From a virus, in the IMG/VR virus record IMGVR_UViG_3300044911_002208, positions 1-64,000 of that record: 64,000 nucleotides of DNA, one strand, 5' to 3'. Of the stretch, positions 7,550 through 15,624 are shown piece by piece. Within the stretch, counting starts at the first letter, position 1; the number at the start of each line of letters is the position of its first letter. A program made the position numbers and the translations under genes. The notes beneath the pieces are model-generated. The model was given only the letters and a program-made list of their open reading frames with translations, did no database searches and was not told where the DNA came from.

Positions 7550-8336
7550 TATTTAAACTCCTAATATCATCTTCTGATAATGTATATGTACCAAAATGTT
7601 GAACAGCAATTGCTGCTGCTTTATTTGCATATTTAATAGATTCAGAAAATCTAAACCTATCTTCTTTACATGTCAAGTAAGAGTGTACAAATGCTGCTAA
7701 GAAGGTATCACCAGCACCAACAACATCAAATACATTTACTTTTTCAGATGGATATGTATACCCCAAGTATTTAACTCCATCACTACCCATAGTAACAATT
7801 AAATGTACATCCTCTGGATAAGATATGAGGTTATTATATTCTCTCTGATTTATTTTAAAAATTACATTCTTTTCAGTAAATAAATCTCGTTTTTTAGTAT
7901 CAATAAAAACGGGACCATTAAAGTTTTGACAAATTACTTTAAGGTCATCAGTTGTAAGAAGACCTTTATCATAATCAGATACAACAACTGCATCATATGA
8001 AAAATGCAAAAAAGCACTCCGAACCTCAGAGGGTTTAATCGGAGATACTTTTACATCATTATCAATTCTTAGAAGTTGTTGTTTACTACCATTATGAACT
8101 ACTCTAGTTTTTTTAATAGATTCTTTATTTGTTATATGAACTACATTTATACCAAAAGACTCTAGATTATTTTTAACATTAGAAGACATTCCAGAATATA
8201 TTTCTGTGTGAGTATATTTAAGTATTGGTACTGGAGCTTCTGGACTGATGCGTTCTACATCACCATAAAGATATTCATCTTCACACTTCTCCCCTATTAA
8301 TAATACGTTCAATTGTGCCTGTAGTTGAGTATCCAT
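7530..8336 (-). CDS. PfkB sugar kinase, HldE kinase-domain-like
   Basis: 268 residues. RISPEAPVPIL near residue 29, TRVVHNGSKQQLLRIDND, and the PfkB signature DVVGAGDTFLAAF near residue 207 match the kinase half of the heptose enzyme HldE, which phosphorylates D-glycero-manno-heptose 7-phosphate at C1. The N-terminus is shorter than in HldE, and the first 56 bases overlap the nucleotidyltransferase gene. In many bacteria the two activities are one polypeptide; here they are separate overlapping genes in reverse order. Confidence 0.85.
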   Translation of the reverse strand: MDTQLQAQLNVLLIGEKCEDEYLYGDVERISPEAPVPILKYTHTEIYSGMSSNVKNNLESFGINVVHITNKESIKKTRVVHNGSKQQLLRIDNDVKVSPIKPSEVRSAFLHFSYDAVVVSDYDKGLLTTDDLKVICQNFNGPVFIDTKKRDLFTEKNVIFKINQREYNNLISYPEDVHLIVTMGSDGVKYLGYTYPSEKVNVFDVVGAGDTFLAAFVHSYLTCKEDRFRFSESIKYANKAAAIAVQHFGTYTLSEDDIRSLNNGNILH

Positions 8337-8700
8337 CTAATCTATTAAAAAATTTTAATTCCTTTGCGTGTTCAGATCCAATAACAGTTTTACCAATCCA
8401 ATCAGAACCTACAACCATTATATCAGGTTCTATACTTTTAACCAAATATTCCAATTCTTCATCGGTATTGAATAAAACAACATAATCAACAGATTTTAAA
8501 TTAATTAAAAATTCTGCCCTATCATTTTGACTATTGATTGGTCTTGATTCTCCTTTTTTTTCTTTGACTCTTTGATCAGTGTCAATGGCAACATATAAAA
8601 TATCACCTTTTGATTTTGCATAATTTAACATTTCAATATGCCCTTTATGCAAAAGATCAAATGTTCCGTTTACAAATACTTTAGTTATTTCTTTAGACAT
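8281..8700 (-). CDS. Nucleotidyltransferase, HldE C-domain-like
   Basis: 139 residues. FVNGTFDLLHKGHIEML is the HxGH cytidylyltransferase-type motif; VKEKKGESRPINSQNDRAEFL, VGSDWIGKTVIGSEHAK and YSTTGTIERI match the adenylyltransferase half of HldE, which makes ADP-heptose from heptose 1-phosphate. It overlaps the kinase gene by 56 bases and the next upstream oxygenase by 8. Glycerol-phosphate or other sugar-phosphate nucleotidyltransferase is the alternative, but the kinase neighbour favours heptose. Confidence 0.85.
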   Translation of the reverse strand: MSKEITKVFVNGTFDLLHKGHIEMLNYAKSKGDILYVAIDTDQRVKEKKGESRPINSQNDRAEFLINLKSVDYVVLFNTDEELEYLVKSIEPDIMVVGSDWIGKTVIGSEHAKELKFFNRLDGYSTTGTIERIINRGEV

Positions 8701-9172
8701 GATAATTAAAATTAATTACTACTCTATTGTATTCATCAGTACAAGTTGTACCAGTATGTTTTTGATTAGAATTAAAAACGATTAACCGATTGGCAATACT
8801 TTCAACTTCCGTTCCATCCTCAAATATCGTTTTTCCGTTATTTGTATTTAGATATAAAATAGCAGTTGTGCAATCTGGATGATCCGAATGAAAATCATGT
8901 TGAATTATATTGTCAGTTTTTATAAGTAAATTAGCTTTAGATCTTACAACAGATGATGCACCTAAAATTTCAAATATGGGAAATATCAATCCAAAATATT
9001 TTGTTTTTGGTTCATAATCAGTATAAAAAAGATGAATAAATTGAGAATATCCATCATACGGTGATACTATACCTTTTTGAAAAAACCAAGGAAACATTGG
9101 TCCAAGTATAGTATCTTCTAATTCATTGAAGTATTGTTTTTCTAAAAAATTATCTATTATTTTTATTGTCAT
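8693..9172 (-). CDS. 2OG-Fe(II) oxygenase
   Basis: 159 residues. QHDFHSDHPDCTTAILYLN carries the HxD iron ligands, KTIFEDGTEVES the linking turn, NQKHTG the distal His and NRVVINFNY the 2-oxoglutarate-binding Arg. It lies between the halogenase (23-base overlap) and the nucleotidyltransferase. The substrate is unknown; being translated with the halogenase suggests a shared pathway. Confidence 0.8.
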   Translation of the reverse strand: MTIKIIDNFLEKQYFNELEDTILGPMFPWFFQKGIVSPYDGYSQFIHLFYTDYEPKTKYFGLIFPIFEILGASSVVRSKANLLIKTDNIIQHDFHSDHPDCTTAILYLNTNNGKTIFEDGTEVESIANRLIVFNSNQKHTGTTCTDEYNRVVINFNYHV

Positions 9173-10634
9173 TTATCATAGTTGAATAACCTTTAACATA
9201 ATTATAATGGAGCACAGAATTTTTATGCTTTTCTAGTTCATTTTTACGAAAATCTGAAATTATTCGTCTCGTTTGAATTTCGGACAATCCATTATTTTTA
9301 TATAAAATATTTTCTACATCCATTAATTGAAATAACCATACACTCCAATTTTCACCAGCAAACATAAAATCTCCATCATTAGGAACTTGATATGGATTAT
9401 GCTCAAGTTCAAATTCATAATATTTTTGAGTATCAGTTATTTGATGAGTTTCTTTAACCCACTCCCAGAATTTTCCACTCTTTTGAGATCTAGAATAATG
9501 CATATTTACAAAGTCTACAGCATTCTCAAAGAAACATTTCATCTTACAATTATACAAATTAATGTCTTGCATATTATAAGAAGATCCTTTAAGTGCTTCT
9601 CCCAATCCAATTACTCCAGCACAAATTAATGCTACACCAGTACTTTCTAATGGTTCAATAAATCCAGCAGATAATCCAATACATACAACATTATTTTCCC
9701 AAAAGTTATTATGATAATAAGGAGTCCAATCAATAACTTTTAGTGATTCACGTTCTACTCTATTATCCCAATAATTAACAAAATAATCTTTTGCTTCTTC
9801 TGGGTCTGTAATAGATCTATTAAAAACTAACCCAGATCCAATTCTGGTTTGAACAGGAATATTCCAAATCCATCCATGCTCAACTGCATCACATATTACA
9901 TAAGGTCTCATTTCATTTTTAATATCATTATATGGAATATGCCCAGCAACCGCAGTATCACAAAACAACCTATCACGAAGATTTACAGTATCTGGTTTGG
10001 ATCCAATTAATCTCTTAAATCCAGTACAATCAACAAATAAATCAGATTCTATTTCTTGTCCATCACTTAACAATAAGTACTGGACATTGCCAGTATTATC
10101 TCTAACAATATCAACAACCTCGGATTGAACAAAAGTTATTTTATCCATAATTTTATTTTGGATAAATTTAACTAATTTACCACAATCAATATGGTATGCA
10201 TATGCGGGTAGATTTGTTGGATCTATTTTATTCTCATCCACTGAAGGATGATATAATGCTGTAGCATTCAATTTAAAATCAAGATCTTTACATTGAGTCC
10301 AGATATTCAATAAGTTTGTATTAGCCCAATCATATGCTGGGAATGCAAATGGGTGCCAAATATCTTCCCCTTCTTTTTGCCAATTTGCAAATAAAATTCC
10401 AGATTTAAAAGTAGCATCTATTTGATTAAACCAGGATTCAATTGGAAATCCACATGCCTCCATAAATGGTTTAAAACTTAAAACAGTTGCTTCTCCAACA
10501 CCAACAGTTTGACCTTGTTCTTTATCAATTACAACTATCTCACAATATTTTCTAGTTCTGTTTAAGAGGAACGCAGCAGTCAACCAAGCAGAAGTTCCTC
10601 CCCCAACTATTACAATTCTACGAAGTGGTTTCAT
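9150..10634 (-). CDS. Flavin-dependent halogenase (tryptophan halogenase family)
   Basis: 494 residues. FAD motif GGGTSAWLTAAFLL near residue 10; ATFKSGILFANW places the catalytic lysine near residue 79; the halogenase signature GWIWNIP is near residue 255; IEPLESTG near residue 328 matches the Glu region that holds the hypohalite adduct. The family needs FADH2 from a separate reductase, not seen here. A cyanophage enzyme of this kind (VirX1, phage Syn10) has been reported to iodinate many substrates. ATGA overlap with the carbamoyltransferase gene upstream. Natural substrate unknown. Confidence 0.9.
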   Translation of the reverse strand: MKPLRRIVIVGGGTSAWLTAAFLLNRTRKYCEIVVIDKEQGQTVGVGEATVLSFKPFMEACGFPIESWFNQIDATFKSGILFANWQKEGEDIWHPFAFPAYDWANTNLLNIWTQCKDLDFKLNATALYHPSVDENKIDPTNLPAYAYHIDCGKLVKFIQNKIMDKITFVQSEVVDIVRDNTGNVQYLLLSDGQEIESDLFVDCTGFKRLIGSKPDTVNLRDRLFCDTAVAGHIPYNDIKNEMRPYVICDAVEHGWIWNIPVQTRIGSGLVFNRSITDPEEAKDYFVNYWDNRVERESLKVIDWTPYYHNNFWENNVVCIGLSAGFIEPLESTGVALICAGVIGLGEALKGSSYNMQDINLYNCKMKCFFENAVDFVNMHYSRSQKSGKFWEWVKETHQITDTQKYYEFELEHNPYQVPNDGDFMFAGENWSVWLFQLMDVENILYKNNGLSEIQTRRIISDFRKNELEKHKNSVLHYNYVKGYSTMINDNKNNR

Positions 10635-12433
10635 TCATCCTCCTGATTTTTAACGTAAATTAAAGTATTGTATTCTGGCAAATACAGATATTCAATTAAA
10701 CTATTAGCAAGAGTTCTTACAGCATCATCAAGAGTTTCAACCAGAGGTTCTCCACCAAGATTAAATGATGTATTAAAAATAATAGGACAACCAGTTTTTT
10801 CGTAGAAGGTATTGATTAAATTATAGTAATGCAAATTCTGTTCTTGAGTAACAGTTTGAATTCTACAAGTTCCATCAACATGAATAATTGCAGGAATTTT
10901 TTCTTCTATACCTTCTTTACAATTTACAGCATACATCATGAAGGGAGAATCTTCCATACCACGAAGATCAAACCAATCATGAACATGCTCATGAAGAATA
11001 GATCCAGCAAAAGGTCTAAAGTATTCTCTTCTCTTAATACGATTTACATGATCTTTACCATTTGGATCTCTTGGATCATAAAGAATGGATCTATTACCAA
11101 GTGCTCTAGGACCAGCTTCCGACCTTCCCTGGAATACTGCGACAATATTTTTATCCATGATTAACTCAATAACATCTTCATAAGATGCAGATGTTACTTC
11201 CGTCGCATTATATTTTTCCGAGACTAAATTAATCTCTTGATTACTGTAATTATAACTAGGTCCAGTATAAAGATTTTGAATTTTTTCTTTTACATTATTA
11301 TCTTCATTGACTTTATGATGCCATATTAATGCAGCACCAATTGCAGTTCCAGCATCATTACTTACTGGTTCAACATAAAGATTAATGTTTTCATCTTTAA
11401 GTTGCTCAAGATACCAATAGTTTGCAACACAATTAAGACCATATCCACCAGAAATAACGACATTATTATTTCCAGTCATTTCAACTGCTTTACGAATTAA
11501 ATCAAGAACCATTTGTTGTGATTGTGTTTGAATAGCATATGCCATATCACGACGATTCTCAAGAAGTGTTAGATCATCAAATTCTTCTGGTGTTCTAAGA
11601 AATTCATATCTACCTTCATTAACTAATGCACCGTTAGGATAGGTTGGAATAATAACATTTCGATCAGAAGTCTTCCAACTACCACCATTACCATCAGTAT
11701 AAATTGCAGGAATATTATCATTTGGTTTTCCATAAGGGAATAATCCCATAGTTTTACCTGCTTCAATGGGAGGCCAACCACAATATTGTGTTGCTGCTTC
11801 ATATGCTTTTGTAATACCAGCACTATCATCAAGAACTAATTCATGTGTTCCGTCTTCACCTTCAGTATCACTAGGCATTTCGGGTATTCTTACAGATGCC
11901 CAAGGACCTCTTCCAGATTGATGCTTATAAAGAGTTTTGAATAACGCTGGATATTCACAACTAAAAATAGATTCAAGTTCCCAGGTCATTTCTTGATTTC
12001 GCCCAATTTGCATTGGAATAAAAGTTCCAGCACCATCAACAACTAATGATACTGCACTTTCAAATCCAGAACGATAAAATGCACATGCAGCATGAAGTTT
12101 ATGATGATTTCTACTTAAATCTATAACTTGAGGATGATTATAATTATCTTGATTTCTATCAATTAATCCAAGTTTTCTTGCAAGACCAGTATAGATATCA
12201 TCACCAGAAAAATCAATTCTTCCAGCGTCACTTAAAGGTTGTGTATGTGCGATTACCAAATAATCAAGTTTATCAGTATATTCAAGAATTTTAACCATTG
12301 ACGCCAATGGTCCACCATCATATTTTGCCCTAGATAAACGCTCTTCCTCAATAGATAAAACTAATTCACCATCTTTAAGAAGACAAACCCCAGAGTTATG
12401 CCCTCTAGCAATAGCAGCAATCCATTGTGTCAT
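10631..12433 (-). CDS. Carbamoyltransferase, NodU/CmcH/TobZ family (copy 2)
   Basis: 600 residues. N-terminal ATP/carbamoyl-phosphate domain with AIARGHNSGVCLL, SRNHHKLHAACAFYRSGFESAV and VVDGAGT; ISGGYGLNCVAN near residue 330; C-terminal SEAGPRALGNRSIL, REYFRPFAG, TCRIQTV and IFNTSFNLGGEPLVETLDDA. Same family as the 528-residue copy at 1709-3295 but clearly divergent, so not a recent duplicate. It sits 10 bases after the GT9 gene and overlaps the halogenase gene, which suggests carbamoylation of the product of this block. Confidence 0.92.
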   Translation of the reverse strand: MTQWIAAIARGHNSGVCLLKDGELVLSIEEERLSRAKYDGGPLASMVKILEYTDKLDYLVIAHTQPLSDAGRIDFSGDDIYTGLARKLGLIDRNQDNYNHPQVIDLSRNHHKLHAACAFYRSGFESAVSLVVDGAGTFIPMQIGRNQEMTWELESIFSCEYPALFKTLYKHQSGRGPWASVRIPEMPSDTEGEDGTHELVLDDSAGITKAYEAATQYCGWPPIEAGKTMGLFPYGKPNDNIPAIYTDGNGGSWKTSDRNVIIPTYPNGALVNEGRYEFLRTPEEFDDLTLLENRRDMAYAIQTQSQQMVLDLIRKAVEMTGNNNVVISGGYGLNCVANYWYLEQLKDENINLYVEPVSNDAGTAIGAALIWHHKVNEDNNVKEKIQNLYTGPSYNYSNQEINLVSEKYNATEVTSASYEDVIELIMDKNIVAVFQGRSEAGPRALGNRSILYDPRDPNGKDHVNRIKRREYFRPFAGSILHEHVHDWFDLRGMEDSPFMMYAVNCKEGIEEKIPAIIHVDGTCRIQTVTQEQNLHYYNLINTFYEKTGCPIIFNTSFNLGGEPLVETLDDAVRTLANSLIEYLYLPEYNTLIYVKNQEDE

Positions 12434-12443
12434 TTATTATACC

Positions 12444-13580
12444 TCACTTAAGTTTTTTTAAAATGTTATTAATTTCTTTATCTAATGATTCTTTTCCACC
12501 AAATCCTTTATTTTCTTTTGGCATCAATACTGGAGTAGAGGGTGCCTTTATTTCTGGTGCCATAGGAAGAGCATTTTGAGTAGTTGGACAACAAGAACTT
12601 TGTGCTGCATTAGATGGTTTCCAATTTCCAGTATAAGCAACAGATTTACCTAAACTTTTTTTAACAGAAGAAATAACTTCTTGTATTTTTTGCTTATTCA
12701 ACTCCATTGCTTCATCATTATATCGATCAATTTCTTCATCAATAGAGATACGAATAGGGCTATATTTTCTCCTATCTAATCCAGCATCAATAATATTAAA
12801 ATCCTTTGAATTTGGATATGAAATATTTTCTGGATATGTTGATCCCAAAACAACAGTAGCAGTTTTACCAAATGCTTTAGCAATATGTTGCCCCATACTA
12901 TCACAACCCAGGAAGTGATCTGAAGCATTGATAATACTTGCCCACATTCTCATATCTGTAATTTGTGGTCTTGCGACACGATATTTAGATTTTTCTTCAT
13001 TTTCTTCAAGAGGAAAATGAATCTCACTCATAATAATAATTGCATAATCTTTTTTAAGTTCGTTAATAATTTCTACAATATTATTGAGAGAAAAACTACG
13101 AGATGTTGGATCTGCAATAAAATCTGCCCCGACTTGTTCAACAGATCTACCAAAAGGTTGTACAACTAAAACTTTATCCTTACCAGTTCCTGCTTTAATT
13201 TCTTCCACAGAATTATAACCAGCAAGAAGTTCCATTTTATTTAAATGAATTGTTGGATCACCAATTTCTCTCGGTTCATCCAATTCATTAATGATAACAT
13301 CAAATGCTTGAGCAAGATTACACTTCTGATTGTAATAATGCCAAGATCGATATGGCTCTGGAGTTATACAATCTCTATGTTTAATTTCTTTTTCGAATAG
13401 ACCTTTATGCCAATTATCAAAAACATATTTGTGCAGAATTGGATGTCCTTTATAAAAATCAGTTCCCCCTTCACAAACTATAACAAAATCGTCATGAGTT
13501 TCTGCGTATTTTTCAAATGCAGGGATGGAGCAAATCACTCTGCCAGCTCCACCATTTATAAAAAATGCCTTGGATCTCAT
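12444..13580 (-). CDS. GT9-like (heptosyltransferase-type) glycosyltransferase
   Basis: 378 residues. The N-terminal GGAGRVICSIPAFEKY and the C-terminal GCDSMGQHIAKAFGKTATVVLGSTYPEN are features of GT9, the ADP-heptose:LPS heptosyltransferase family. Residues about 310-370 form a Pro/Ser/Cys-rich extension (SSCCPTTQNALPMAPE) not typical of the family. It is the first gene of the block reading to about 5.7 kb, with an extended -10 promoter 30 bases upstream. Together with the ADP-heptose genes this points to heptose transfer. Acceptor unknown. Confidence 0.75.
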   Translation of the reverse strand: MRSKAFFINGGAGRVICSIPAFEKYAETHDDFVIVCEGGTDFYKGHPILHKYVFDNWHKGLFEKEIKHRDCITPEPYRSWHYYNQKCNLAQAFDVIINELDEPREIGDPTIHLNKMELLAGYNSVEEIKAGTGKDKVLVVQPFGRSVEQVGADFIADPTSRSFSLNNIVEIINELKKDYAIIIMSEIHFPLEENEEKSKYRVARPQITDMRMWASIINASDHFLGCDSMGQHIAKAFGKTATVVLGSTYPENISYPNSKDFNIIDAGLDRRKYSPIRISIDEEIDRYNDEAMELNKQKIQEVISSVKKSLGKSVAYTGNWKPSNAAQSSCCPTTQNALPMAPEIKAPSTPVLMPKENKGFGGKESLDKEINNILKKLK

Positions 13581-13608
13581 TTACAGTCAACCTCAGTGTA
13601 ATTAATAT

Positions 13609-13624
13609 TGCTATAATTATAGCA
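13609..13624 (-). promoter_or_regulatory. Extended -10 promoter inside a 16-bp palindrome
   Basis: The perfect palindrome TGCTATAATTATAGCA contains the extended -10 TGCTATAAT on both strands. On the minus strand it precedes the GT9 gene by about 30 bases, with GAGGT as ribosome site. Being a palindrome, it could also bind a dimeric regulator. Confidence 0.5.
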
Positions 13625-13646
13625 CGATTCAATTTTATTTAGAAGA

Positions 13647-14333
13647 TTAAAAAAACATTATTTGAGTTAAACGATCACATGTTTTAAACATATGTGGTTC
13701 CATCACTGCACCATGTATTTGATTTGCGTCATACAAGATACATCTATTATATTTCATATCACATGTATATTCTAATTTTGGTGAATTTGTAGTTCCATCA
13801 GAATTTGGAATACTTACAGAATAAAAACTAGTACCACCTTCACACTCATTTTCTTTATTCAAAAATACTAATGCTGCCCATTTATTATATGGACCATCAA
13901 CATGACATATAGTTTTCCAATCTCTACCAGAATTAACAATTTCCTTATTACTAGTAACATTAACAACAAATCTCATATATTGCCATTTATTGTAATGATG
14001 TTCTTTATCAAATTCAATATGCCATTTTGGATATAAACATAATTGTTCAAAAACTGGACAAAGATTAATATTTAATTGATTCATTATTTCAAATTCTTCA
14101 TCCCATACCCGTCTACCAATAGCACCAGCAAGACGTTCTTTATCAGTATAAGTTTTTGATTTTATTGCACAATCCCGTATCTCATCTGGATTTTTATAAA
14201 AATCATCGATTATAAAAACCATTTTTTCAACTGTATCTGAACTATATTTTACAACACCATCAGATATAGATTCCCAAGTAATATCTTTTACTTTTTCTAT
14301 TTTTACTTTTAATTCACTATTAACTTCAAACAT
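13647..14333 (-). CDS. 2OG-Fe(II) oxygenase-like protein
   Basis: 228 residues. IIDDFYKNPDEIRDCAIKS near residue 40 is typical of DUF6445-type oxygenases; the iron site is WKTICHVDGPYNKWAALVFLN (HxD) plus the distal His in YDANQIHGAV, and CEGGTSFYS lies between. It overlaps the preceding oxygenase-like gene by one base and follows the fibre chaperone, so it is probably expressed late with fibre genes. Confidence 0.7.
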   Translation of the reverse strand: MFEVNSELKVKIEKVKDITWESISDGVVKYSSDTVEKMVFIIDDFYKNPDEIRDCAIKSKTYTDKERLAGAIGRRVWDEEFEIMNQLNINLCPVFEQLCLYPKWHIEFDKEHHYNKWQYMRFVVNVTSNKEIVNSGRDWKTICHVDGPYNKWAALVFLNKENECEGGTSFYSVSIPNSDGTTNSPKLEYTCDMKYNRCILYDANQIHGAVMEPHMFKTCDRLTQIMFF

Positions 14334-14869
14334 TATAGTAATGGGATTGCACCAAAATTTTCTGTAGGTAGTATAATGCCATTATAATCTTCTTCTAAAA
14401 TAATGTCAAAACCTATCGTAATTCTCTTTCCTTTATAATTTGACTTATTAACTACACGATGTAAATATCCACCAGGACCAAAGTAAATATTTCCACATTC
14501 ATTTTCGATGGACCAATTCTCAAATTCAGTTACAGTATCTTGAGGTTCTATTGATATGTACCCATGCCAACTTGAAGTATGATTATGCCAAGGTAAAACT
14601 TCATTATAACTTTGATAGTTTAACCAAGACTGAATCCAAATCATTTGATCTGGAAGTTGTTCTCTTACAATATCCCTAACTTTGGAATAAACTCTATACA
14701 TATGCTTAGAAGGAGAAGACACCCCAAAGATATTATAGTAAATATAAGCTTTCGTTGTATCGAAAACTCCATATTTAACTAAATTATCTTGAGATGTCTT
14801 CAGTTCTTTTATTATTTCTATTTGATTTTCTTTAACATAATCAAAATTATATAATGTATATTCACTCAT
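14333..14869 (-). CDS. 2OG-Fe(II) oxygenase/cupin-like protein
   Basis: 178 residues. LPWHNHTSSWHGYISI carries a HxH or Hx-type metal site, GNIYFGPGGYLHRV the distal His and RITIGFDI the 2-oxoglutarate-type basic residue, arranged as in phage putative 2OG oxygenases. It lies between the fibre chaperone-like gene (10-base gap) and another oxygenase, in the same late unit. Substrate unknown; a fibre protein is an attractive target but not shown. Confidence 0.6.
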   Translation of the reverse strand: MSEYTLYNFDYVKENQIEIIKELKTSQDNLVKYGVFDTTKAYIYYNIFGVSSPSKHMYRVYSKVRDIVREQLPDQMIWIQSWLNYQSYNEVLPWHNHTSSWHGYISIEPQDTVTEFENWSIENECGNIYFGPGGYLHRVVNKSNYKGKRITIGFDIILEEDYNGIILPTENFGAIPLL

Positions 14870-14879
14870 AAATTATAAC

Positions 14880-15575
14880 TCAGGAATCTCTTCCAGCAAT
14901 ATTAGCAGCTTTTGGTTGTAATGGGAACATATAGTAAGCAATATTTGGATCAACCCCCGCATTTTCCATTACAGTAGGAAGATCTCTTAATTTTTGACGA
15001 TATTCCATCCATTCATCTTTCAATGATTGTGGCATATCTTCAGCAATTTGACCATCACTAAGTCCAAGCATCATATCTCTATGATTTCTAATATCACCCC
15101 ATGTTAAGTTTTCAGGTTTGCCATGAAGTTTTTCAGAAACTGTATATGTAGTTAATTCTACATTACCATCTGTAACTTTAACATTCCACTTATCAAAAAC
15201 GTCCTCTGGCTTAAGAGGTGTTGGATAAGAATATCTATCATATCCTTCTATTTCAGGTGATCCAGGATGGAATTTTTCTCCAGTATAATCTTCCTGAAAT
15301 TCATTTACAATTGGTCCTCTTAAATGACATACAAGAGGATTTTCTGTACAATCAACTTCATACCATTCAACAACATCAGCAGGAATTGGTCTACCATCAG
15401 CAATGTCTTCTTCAGTTAATGGACCATATTTTTCAGTACCATCTTCTCCAATTTGGAGATAAATTTTATCTGGTCCATGATAAGTATATTTACGTGTTTT
15501 TCCTTCACTAAAAGAATGATCTACTAGATAATCATTGAATTCTGGAAATTCAAATTCTACTGAAATTTGTGCCAT
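14880..15575 (-). CDS. Tail fibre assembly chaperone-like protein
   Basis: 231 residues. The C-terminal WMEYRQKLRDLPTVMENAGVD is the hallmark of tail fibre assembly and tail assembly chaperones (DUF4376 type), preceded by a mixed domain with YLQIGEDGTEKYGPLTEEDI. These proteins help fold or attach distal fibre parts. It follows three fibre-adhesin-like genes, and a perfect TATAAATA box lies 40 bases upstream, so late expression is expected. Confidence 0.7.
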   Translation of the reverse strand: MAQISVEFEFPEFNDYLVDHSFSEGKTRKYTYHGPDKIYLQIGEDGTEKYGPLTEEDIADGRPIPADVVEWYEVDCTENPLVCHLRGPIVNEFQEDYTGEKFHPGSPEIEGYDRYSYPTPLKPEDVFDKWNVKVTDGNVELTTYTVSEKLHGKPENLTWGDIRNHRDMMLGLSDGQIAEDMPQSLKDEWMEYRQKLRDLPTVMENAGVDPNIAYYMFPLQPKAANIAGRDS

Positions 15576-15614
15576 GAGTTTATGAGTATAAATTGATAAT
15601 TTTTGCTTTAATTA

Positions 15615-15622
15615 TATTTATA
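15615..15622 (-). promoter_or_regulatory. Late promoter TATAAATA
   Basis: Perfect T4-type late box on the minus strand, 40 bases before the chaperone-like gene; it probably also serves the two oxygenase-like genes that follow. Confidence 0.75.
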
Positions 15623-15624
15623 TA

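Noticed and set aside
12444-13580. Pro/Cys-rich tail of the GT9-like protein as a separate peptide gene
   Set aside because: It is in frame with the transferase, with no internal start or ribosome site; kept as an extension.
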